Source of the DNA: Loripinus fragilis
Taxonomy: Eukaryota > Mollusca > Bivalvia > Lucinida > Lucinidae
Reading direction: 5' to 3'
DNA: 64,000 nt
Assembly (NCBI GenBank): GCA_964019695.1
Contig: OZ026528.1
Coordinates: 52,172,495-52,236,494 of the forward strand
Position numbers and translations under genes: made by a program. The notes beneath the pieces were generated by a model that worked only from the letters and a program-made list of their open reading frames with translations, had not been told where the DNA came from and did not search any database. Positions 56,065-64,000 of this stretch are shown here, piece after piece (position 1 is the stretch's first letter; the number at the start of each line of letters is the position of its first letter).

Positions 56065-56222
56065 ATGGCCGCGGGTTTGAGCCTCACCGACGTCACTGCG
56101 TTGTGGTCCTTGAGCAAGTCCCATTTATCCTAGCTTAGTACAAGTTCAACCCAGGAAGACCAATCCCTGTTAAACTGAAAGATTGTTGATGGGACGTAAA
56201 GAATCAAATCAAACAAACAAAT
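56065..56222 (+). mobile_element. tRNA-derived SINE, 5'-truncated
   Basis: Begins in box B (GCGGGTTTGAGCCTCACC), then TTGAGCAAGTCCCATTTATC, TTCAACCCAGGAAGACC, and tail GGGACGTAAAGAATCAAATC with AAAC repeats. The 95-codon frame over it is not a gene. Confidence 0.75.
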
Positions 56223-56229
56223 ATTAATG

Positions 56230-56735
56230 TTAAATCCTAGCATGGAGTTTTTCATATTCATTGTTAACTAAAATGTGCTTTATAAACCATTTTATATCCT
56301 AGTAATATGGAATTCTGTAAGTTTATCATTACAATACAAAGACTGATTTTGGCAGAATGGTCAAGGTAGGCAATATAACTCTCAATAGGCTTGTATCAGG
56401 TGATAAATGGGAAGGATTTCAAGCGCTACACGATAGAGTGCATAAACGCATATTTACGTTAAGTACCAAACAACAACCTCGACTGAATTCATTGTGAGTG
56501 AGTCTCGTGTATATTGTAATAGATTCATGTAGAAATGTGTGGCTGAAAACTGAGAAATGAATTGAGGGCGAGGTTTGTGTTCTTGAACAGATACTGCGAA
56601 TGCGAACTAAGTGTCACGGAATCAATGGGTGTAAACGTGTCTTGCTCAAGGACACAATGCAGTGTCTCCGATGAGTCTCGAGCCAGCGACGCCTAGATCT
56701 CCAAGTCTACTAAAATTGTGCTTCTGTACTTAGGG
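56230..56735. repeat. Segmental-duplication block, copy 2
   Basis: Close match to 28690-29290, including the minus-strand SINE piece GGACACAATGCAGTGTCTCC. Confidence 0.75.
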
Positions 56736-56920
56736 AGCGCAGTGGCTGTATGGTAGAATGCTTGTCTCGAGATCGAGGGGGTTGCAGGTTTGAGCCTCAT
56801 CGGCGCCTGAGCAAGACTAATGCATATTAGTCCTTGCTTAGCACTGGTTCAACCCAGGGAGACCCGTCCCGACGTTGATGGGACGTAAAGAATCAAATCA
56901 AACATATAAAAAAAAAACAT
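56732..56920 (+). mobile_element. tRNA-derived SINE
   Basis: Head GGGAGCGCAGTGGCTGTATG, box B TGCAGGTTTGAGCCTCATC, body with GCACTGGTTCAACCCAGGGA, tail GGGACGTAAAGAATCAAATC and an A run. Confidence 0.8.
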
Positions 56921-56929
56921 GAAACTAAT

Positions 56930-57370
56930 TTTTTGTTTATATGTTTCGAACAAGTTTATCTTTTGTTTTTCTATTTACCTAATAAGGGCAGGTATTCTTA
57001 TAACTGTGTGACTGATAGATGCAACAAAAACACTGCCCACATAATATTATAACTGTTAATAACTTATTACTCAATTTACCTGAAGCAGCAAACGTGAACA
57101 AACTTTTGATCTACTTTCGTTTTCCTATTACATGATTTATCTCCCTTGAACAAAATTACCTGAGCATTGAGTGAGCACCCAACATCTTTTGCCACAGTTG
57201 ACTGCTGACAATACACGTTGACTTTCCATTTACTTATAAATCATTTTTACTGTCTTCATACCCACACGCAGCAGAATGGAACAATTCTTTTCGATCGACT
57301 TTCGTTTTCGTAATACACGACTTCCTTGTCTCTGGGAGGCCAACAGTGGAAAAAGCATAAAAGTGTGACT
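56930..57370. repeat. Last block of segmental duplication copy 2
   Basis: GGGCAGGTATTCTTATAACT, ACTGATAGATGCAACAAAA and GATTTATCTCCCTTGAACA match 30180-30420. Confidence 0.65.
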
Positions 57371-57606
57371 GTTAATTTATCAATATTTACTTATAGATAA
57401 TTTTCTGGCTGTTTACTTACCCACATGCAGCAAATTCCTCAGCAGTTAATCTAAATGTCCAACAGTTGTGATAATATGACTCAGTTAAAATAAGTACATG
57501 CATGATCTGTACCCTTAACAAAAAACAAGTATAAGCTTTATAAAAAAACAAGTATAAGCTTTTTTAAATATAAGCTTGAGATCTGTTAAATTCATAAGAG
57601 ATTACA

Positions 57607-57674
<68 letters not shown>
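57607..57674. repeat. (TGCG)n(TG)n microsatellite
   Basis: GTGC units turn into GT units. His-Thr and Cys-Val frames across it are artefacts. Confidence 0.97.
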
Positions 57675-57680
<6 letters not shown>

Positions 57681-59180
57681 TCGCATACTGTCTCGATGTT
57701 GAGTAGGAGTAGATGGCAATATTGGTCTCATGGTATGAGACGTCGCATTCTTCTTCATTTTCATTTGGGTGATTATAAGCTGAGTGCGCATTCTATTGAT
57801 AAACTTCTGTTTGGATATGCAACTATATTGCTGCAGATCTGAGCCCCTCCATCCAAAGCTATTATAGCTGTCAGTCATGTCTTTGGATCATATGTGTGCA
57901 CACAATATTCTTGTAGTTAGACTTTTTCTGTAGTAGAATAAACATGTAGATAGCATGGCTCCATTATTACGAAACAACGTCTAAGTGAAAATAATATTAA
58001 ATGCTATAACGGATGGACATCATGGGGACTATTGTCAAATCATATTGACGAACGCAGGTCTGTCCCCATATCACACCCAGAGTATGTTAACATGATGGAA
58101 AAATGATTTTTTTTTGTTTAGTTTCATTGAAAACGAGAGCTTTTGACACGGGTGCTGAGTGTATCGACCCTTATTTGTTATTCCTAAGCAATGGTTAAAT
58201 CAGTCCATGTACTCTGACGGATATTGCCCAAATTTTTAGGTGGAGTAACTTCAAATATTCAAGTGGGGTAACTTTCACACCAAGTAACAAAACCACGCTG
58301 GAGTTCCAACGCTGTCATTTCATTTATTGTTGCAGATGGTTTTGTTAACATCAACATAACACACCTATGTAATTTTGTCCCATTCAATCCTACTTTTATA
58401 CAGAAAATGGGGGTTATTAGGGGTATACATGATAAATTTAAGCATATAATCTGATTGACTTTTTGTTTTACATAGAAGTCGATATATCCAGAACATGTCT
58501 CAAAGGCGCTCGTTTCAAGGAAAACGAAACACTGCATCATTCTTCGTATTGACTTAAAACTAATAATAAAGAAGGTTGTCCTGGTTTTGATTTGATAACA
58601 GTTGCCTCCATATAGCAAAGACGCCTTTAATACGTTTTGGCCTGGTTATAATGGTAAAATATTTAAACATGGAATATAATTGCCAAAATGTTACATAATT
58701 CACTTAGTCTAACATAGTAATACATGATCTAGGGGTGATTCTTTACCAAAATTGTTCAAATTTTATTACACTTCAAAATTGGTCATCAAAAGCGGAGCTA
58801 GTTTTTACCAGTCAATTAAAAGGGAAACAAAGAGCTGGTGATTATTTCTTGCTGGTCTTTTATTTTATTTGTCAAAGGGACCAAAGGTTTTTTGCTATAA
58901 GAAGCTATTTCCCTGGTTAATTTACCCACTATTTATCATCAGCTGTGGCATGCAGAACCTGTTGAGAGTTTTGTTGCATGATTATTATTGTCACTGTGTT
59001 GGTACACTTGCAGAAGTCCATATAACTAAGATATGAACTATTATAAAACGTACATTGGAAACAAAAAATTGACATGGTTCCCATTGATAAAAGTCTTTAA
59101 TGTGAAAATGAAAATAAAATGAAAATGTCTTGCCAACGTCTCGCTGGGGAGGAGAGAGGTGCTTACTTAACTGTAATTTA
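57675..59180. other. Intergenic, no supported gene
   Basis: A 119-codon minus frame (58259-58618) begins at ATG and has no low-complexity content, so it is the least dismissible orphan frame here. However, I see no domain, and the plus strand carries an acceptor-like TTATTGTTGCAG at about 58325. I do not call it. Confidence 0.35.
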
Positions 59181-59184
59181 GCCT

Positions 59185-59650
59185 TGACATGGGATTTCCA
59201 ACAATGTGGTATGTGCGACCAGCAAAGCCTCAAATCAGCCTGCGCATACGCCACACTGGTAAATGTATACGTCGACTTGCTGGTAAGCAGTTAGTAATAG
59301 ATTCGAGTGCTTACTTAAATCGCCATGCACATACTGAATACTTAAAAAATCTAATTCTATAGTCCTTTAGGCATATGACATGTTTTTCTATATAGTATTA
59401 ACACCAATATCTACCACTTCCGGTCTATGAAATACCAGCAATACGCGTAAATACCACCAAATCTACGTATACATTTACCAGTGTGTACGCGCAGTCTGAT
59501 CAGAGCCTTTGCTAGTTGTTGCTTGCATAGTCAATTAGTGTTAAGCTACTGACTGAACATCATTTGGAGTTTTTACTCTTATAAAGGAGGCTACAGTGGC
59601 TCGTTCGAGTCTACACTTGTCAAAATGACACATTATTCATGGCTCATTTG
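59185..59650 (+). mobile_element. Element M1 split by fold-back element F
   Basis: The M1 halves (CATGGGATTTCCAACAATGT on the left, CGCAGTCTGATCAGAGCC on the right) are separated by F2 at 59252-59485. The split lies inside the GCGCATACGCGC palindrome of M1. Joining the halves and removing one TACGC restores a normal M1. Confidence 0.85.
59252..59485. mobile_element. Fold-back element F2, 234 bp, TACGC target duplication
   Basis: Starts CACACTGGTAAATGTATACG and ends with its complement; TACGC lies at 59247-59251 and 59486-59490. The left arm is internally deleted compared with F at 41519-41930. Confidence 0.9.
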
Positions 59651-61070
59651 TCTTTTTAATGTGGCGTGGGTGTTAGTGTTTTGTCTTTTTAATGTCGCGT
59701 TGGTGTTAGTGTTCTGTCTTTTTTAATGTCGCACGGGTGTAAGTCTTCTGTCATTTTAATGTTGCGTGGGTGCACGTGTTCTGTCTTCTTAATGTCGCAT
59801 GGGTGCTAGTGCTCTGTCTTTTTAATGTTGCGTGGGTGTTAGTGTTGTCTTTTTAATGCCGCGTGGGTGTAAGTGTTCTGTCTTTTTAATGTCGCATAGG
59901 TGTTAGTGTTCTTTCTTTTTAATGTCCCGTGGGTGTTAGTGTTCTGTCTTTTTAATGTTGCGTGGGTGTTAGTGTTTTGTCTGTTTAATGTTGTGTGAGT
60001 GTAAGTTTTCTGTCTTTTTAATGCGGCGTGGGTTTTGGTGAGCTGTCTTTTTAATGCCATGTGGGTGTTAGTGTTCTGTCTTTTTAATGTTGCGTGGGTG
60101 TTAGTGTTCTGCCTTTTTAATGCTGCATGAGTGTTAGTGTTCTGTATTTTTAATGTCTCATGGGTGTAAGTTTTCTGTCATTTTACTGTTGCGTGGGTGT
60201 TAGTGATCTGTCTTTTAAACGCTGTGTGGGTGTTAGTGTTCTGTCTTTTTAATCCCGCGTGAGTGTTAGTGTTCTGTCGTTTTAATGCCGCATGGTGTTA
60301 GTGTTCTGTCTTTATTTAATGTTGTGTGAGTGTTAGCGTTCTGTCTTTTTAATGCCGTGTAGGTGTTAGAGTTCTGTTTTTAATGTTGCGTGAGTGTTAG
60401 TTTTCTGTACTTATAATTTGTGTGGGTGTTAGTGTTCAGTCTTTTTAATGCCGTGTGGGTGTTAGTGTTCTGTCTTTTAAATGTCGTGCGGGTGTTAGTG
60501 TTCTGTCTTTTTAATGCTGTGTAGGTGTTAGTGTTCTGTCTTCTTAATGTCGCGTGGGTGTTAGTGTTCTGTCTTTTTAATGTCATGTGGATGTAAGTGC
60601 TCTGTCTTTTTAATGTCGCGTGAGTGTTAGTGTTCTGTCTTTTTAATGTCGCTTGGGTGTTAGTGTTTTGTCTTTTTAATGTCGTATGGGTGTTAGTGTT
60701 CCGTCTTTTTAATGCTGCGTGGGTGTTAGTGTTCTGTCCTTTTGATGTCGTTTGGGTGTTAGTGTTCTGTCTTTTAAATGTTGTGTCGGTGTTAGTGTTC
60801 TGCCTTTTTAATGCCGTATGGGTGTTAGTTTTCTGTCTTTTTACTGTTGCGTGGGTGTTAGTGATCTGTCTTTTTAACGCTGTGTGGGTGTTAGTGGTCT
60901 GTCTTTTAAATGCTGCGTGGTTGTTAGTGTTCTGTCTTTTTAATGTCGCTTGGTTGTTAGTTTTCTGTCTTTTTAATGTTGTATGGGTTTTAGTGTTCTG
61001 TCTTTTTTATGCCGTTGGGTGTTATTGTTCTGCTTTTTAATGTTGTGTGGGTGTTAGAGTTCTGCGTCTC
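59650..61070. repeat. 33-bp minisatellite, about 43 units
   Basis: The unit GTCTTTTTAATGTCGCGTGG + GTGTTAGTGTTCT varies from unit to unit. Because 33 is a multiple of 3, frames stay open on both strands: a hydrophobic 11-residue repeat on plus (VFCLFNVAWVL) and KRQNTNTHATL on minus. It starts directly at the right end of the split M1. No promoter or splice signs were seen, so I do not call a gene. Confidence 0.93.
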
Positions 61071-61464
61071 TTTGTCACAATGTCATGATTTGGTCTGCAG
61101 TGGGTGATTTTGACATTTACCGGTCATTTTTCCTTTTAGAGTGAATATTCATCCTTTTTACAAATGCGTTTATTATAGAGCTTGACAGTATTGGGACAAC
61201 AATTCATCTTTAAGTGTTTGTGAAAGCTTTTTAATTAGTCTGCTTTTGATTGCCTTCACAAGTCCCTGTAGTCCAGCTATTTTAGCTATTTTATAGGCCA
61301 ATCAGCCCCAAACGTGGGTAATGAAGTCACGATTACCTGTTTAAACACATTCAGGGCAGTATCATAAATCTTTGATAATGGTTCAAATTTATAATGCTTG
61401 AGTATTATATTTAAGCAAACGCAGGCTATTTATTAAAATGTTTTATACCTGGGTTGATATTTAA
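61071..61464. other. Intergenic, no recognised feature
   Basis: Ordinary AT-rich sequence. Confidence 0.4.
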
Positions 61465-61835
61465 TAATTATCAGTTACCTCTCATATTAAATGCATTGTT
61501 GCACGGTGCCTGATAAACATTGTCTATCTCACAGCATGTTCCTTTATCAGGTCATGATGACGTTGCACTTTTTGAATGACGTCGTTAATGACGGTAAATC
61601 AACAAAAAAATCGAAAATCACGTCATGATCGCTTGTTTGAAGAGTGAAACAATGGGGAAATTGATAAATAGAATACCAGGTTTGCGTCTTTTGATATCAA
61701 GTTTACCAGACTCGGCTTTGAGAATGCATGCTGAATCGCATTGCAAGCCTTGTGATGTCAACAAGCGTTCTCAAAGCCTTGCCTGGTAAACTTAATGTCA
61801 AAAGGCACTCATATAGTATTTTCTATTTATTTCTA
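61465..61835. repeat. Dispersed fold-back repeat, copy 2
   Basis: TTGTCTATCTCACAGCATG, TTGCACTTTTTGAATGACGT and the AATAGAATACCAGGTTTG / TATTTTCTATTTA arms match 87-460. Confidence 0.7.
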
Positions 61836-61929
61836 AAACTTTACCTTAAATGCACTAATTATAACTACATTATATGACCTGTTTTGTTGCACTTTTCTTC
61901 ATTTTCAGCATAATAAGACATCACACAAT

Positions 61930-62052
61930 TATATAGAGGATCTTACATGAGTGCTCCCCTTGTTTCAGATATAGTGGGTCTTACATAAGTGCTCATGTTT
62001 TATTGAATTTAATTAACGAGCTGGGGAAAAGAGGTAAAATGCGAGGCTTGCC
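61930..62052. mobile_element. Left half of a fold-back MITE
   Basis: GGATCTTACATGAGTGCTC, then CATGTTTTATTGAATTTAA and GAGGCTTGCCGA, match the left arm and apex of the element at 34915-35075. The right arm is missing; a 68-bp satellite begins at the apex. Confidence 0.75.
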
Positions 62053-62664
62053 GAACGTCATGTGTTAAGTTCAAAGTAACCGACAGCCTTTGAGTGTCAC
62101 AGGCTCCGTACAAAGTGGATGAACGTCATGTGTTAAGTTCAGAGTGAGCGACAGCCTTTGAGTGCCACAGGCTCTGCTCAAAGCGGGTGATTGTCATGTG
62201 TTAAGTTCAAAGTGAGCGACAGCCTATGAGTGCCACAGGCTCAGCTCAAAGTGGGTGAACGTCATGTTTTAAGTTCAAAGTGAGCGACAGCCTTTGAGTA
62301 TAACAGGCTCCGAACAAAGTGGATGAATGTCATGTGTTAAGTTCAAAGTGAGCGACAGCCTATGAGTGCCACAGGCTAAGTTCAAATTGGGTGAACGTCA
62401 TGTGTTCAGTTCAAAGTGAGCGACACCCTATGAGTGCCACAGGCTAAGTTCAAATTGGATGAACGTCACGTGTTCAGTTCAAAGTGAGCGACAGCCTATG
62501 AGTGTCACAGGCTCAGTTCGACGTGGATGAACGTCATGTGTTAAGTTAAAAGTGAGCGACAGCCTATGAGTGCCACAGGCTCAGTTCAACGTGGATGAAC
62601 GTCATGTGTTAAGTTCAAAGTGAGCGACAGCCTATGAGCGCCACAGGCTCAGCCCATAGCGGGT
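62053..62664. repeat. 68-bp satellite, nine units without indels
   Basis: Unit starts at 62053, 62121, 62189, 62257, 62325, 62393, 62461, 62529 and 62597. Unit words: GAACGTCATGTGTTAAGTTC, AAAGTGAGCGACAGCCTATG, AGTGCCACAGGCTCAG. GCCTNTGAGTGCCACAGGC is a small palindrome in each unit. About 120 bp of degraded units follow (62665-62790). Confidence 0.95.
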
Positions 62665-62904
62665 AACACCATCAGATAACCACCAGGTGTTCAGTTTAAA
62701 GTGAAGAACACCTTCAGCATGAACGTCACTGGCTCAGTATAAAGTGAGTGACACACTTCAAGTGACACTCACTTTCAGAATAGTGGCATGTTGCATTGAA
62801 CTGAGCCTTTGGCGATCCGCCAAAGAGAAATTCATTTCCTTTTTCTCAAGAGATATTAGCGAGTGTTATCAGTAATATTCTAAAAAGACATAACATTTAA
62901 TACG

Positions 62905-62979
62905 AAGAGAGAGAGAGAGACAGAGAGAGAGAGATAGACAGACCGACAGACAGACAGACAGAGAGAGAGAGAGAGAGAG
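62905..62979. repeat. (GA)n and (GACA)n microsatellite
   Basis: GAGAGA runs with an internal GACAGACAGACA block. Confidence 0.95.
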
Positions 62980-64000
62980 TTTGGTAAAGGTGTAATATTC
63001 AGTCCTACTTACGTTAATATTTTATTATGTTTCTTCAGTAACTTATTTTAACCCTCCAAATATCCTTATGTACACGCCTGAGTTTACAAAATATATCCAT
63101 ACACTATGGAAACTATGGTTATTATCTTTCTATACGAAGCAAGTACTTCCTTTTTGAGATAAAACATTGTAAATTAACCGCCACTACCATGCTAAATTCA
63201 CATATGTCTTGTTTGGAAAACAGTGTTAATCCTAATCATTAGACTTCTGAGAAGCCAGCTGATCAAGAGCTACATTGATTTTTCTTATCTTTTTGATGAT
63301 ACATCCTTAAAATCAAATAATAGTAATACATAACAAGCTAATTGAATCAAAGTTTGGGGCGAGTGTCAATACATAAATAATTCTAACACAACTCTCCTAT
63401 AGAGCCTATGCTAAAAAACGTAACAGTCGGGACGCGTAGTGAAGGTGTATGAATATTTTCAAACATGCATATAGCAACAAAAATGTTCGGATTTTTCGGC
63501 TTTCTTGGCGAACAAGGAACGAGACCTCAAATTTAACCGCTTGTTGCACGAATGTCCCAAATCTTATTCTGTTAAAAATTGGCCAGTCGTGTTCGTCAGC
63601 TGTTCAAGCTTTCCCATAGCGTAGGATTTTTAGTCTACGACAACACTCTGAAACAACGAGATGGGCGAAACAGAAAACTTGCAAGATGGATGTGCCAGTA
63701 AAAAAGTGGTTCACGTTTGATATCAAATTTCTCATTTTTTAGACTTGGCCCCGCTGTGGCATAAATGGCATGAAAGATATAGGGTTTCAACACTGGCACT
63801 TGAGTCATAAACCATAAATTTTAGTAAGTTGAAAGCACAATCGGCATATCAACGAAACTCAAAATGCATGAAAACATCGAAAAAATCGATTTTATAAAGA
63901 TAGCGTTCGTTTCTTCAAGCATAAATAGAGACATGGTCTTGAAGTGGAAACCGGGTCAACTTGTTTGGACGGATCTCCTACCCCATCAAACGAATTAGTT
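62980..64000. other. Intergenic, no recognised feature
   Basis: No array, TIR pair or frame over 60 codons. The last 500 bp is slightly less AT-rich, but no exon was recognised. Confidence 0.4.

Larger units (their letters stand above)
42100..57370. repeat. Large segmental duplication, copy 2
   Basis: Collinear counterpart of copy 1. It holds a 94-bp tandem array (about 42100-43030), the interrupted TRIM-like copy, its right flank without the 7.17-kb insertion (empty site near 45800), and the ~95-bp array at 46030-46440. Repeat Z (54570-54820), element M1 (54825-55030), repeat Z' (55400-55990, carrying a SINE) and the block 56225-57370 follow. M1 sits at the equivalent place in both copies, so that insertion predates the duplication. 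Confidence 0.75.

Noticed and set aside
58259..58618. 119-codon minus-strand frame with ATG
   Set aside because: No recognisable domain, no splice context, no second copy; kept only as a low-priority orphan.
59839..61040. Repetitive frames on both strands
   Set aside because: A 33-bp minisatellite leaves frames open automatically.
62053..62664. CRISPR-like appearance of regularly repeated palindromic units
   Set aside because: The units are contiguous 68-bp satellite copies with no distinct spacers, in eukaryotic DNA.

Overview
The window looks like AT-rich, intron- and repeat-dominated metazoan DNA, most likely from a bivalve mollusc. Three things point there: a RING-less B-box/coiled-coil/beta-propeller (TRIM-like) gene with its whole coding region in one exon, a type expanded in molluscs; tRNA-derived SINEs in many copies; and ~165-bp tandem arrays ending in an AGCTCACC/GGTGAGCT hairpin, a pattern I associate with bivalve genomes. 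The species call is inference. There is no operon-like gene packing, no rRNA gene, no CRISPR array and no recognisable transposase or reverse transcriptase.

Only one intact protein gene is well supported: the 575-codon TRIM-like gene on the minus strand at 11292-13019. A second copy at 43524-45251 has exactly the same length with no net indel, but carries one in-frame TAA at codon 321, between the coiled coil and the propeller. A possible promoter plus first non-coding exon with a GTAAGT donor lies at 50903-51120.

The two TRIM copies sit in two collinear direct copies of a large segment. Copy 1 (about 9.8-30.7 kb) runs: 94-bp unit, TRIM gene, ~95-bp array, repeat Z, element M1, repeat Z', then a repeat block ending near 30.7 kb. 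Copy 2 (about 42.1-57.4 kb) has the same landmarks in the same order. Later insertions make the copies look different: a 7.17-kb element (13588-20753) whose empty site survives in copy 2, a 3.7-kb array element (about 22230-25898) whose empty site survives at 54.75 kb, and a 312-bp SINE (55494-55805) with a 12-bp target duplication.

The rest is a dense mixture of small transposon-like elements. Two families have CAC ends and apparent 5-bp target duplications. Others are TTAA-flanked (200 bp, and two 366-bp copies), one is mariner-like with TA flanks (33523-34891), and several are fold-back elements. Satellites have 21-, 33-, 68-, 94-, ~95/190- and 169/338-bp periods. The most unusual signal is a set of four elements (7944-9274, 14805-15836, 47385-48082, 52780-53455) whose arms are filled with a degenerate word repeating every 11 bp, about one helical turn. 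The core word differs between elements and the ends are partly related. I do not recognise this as a named family.
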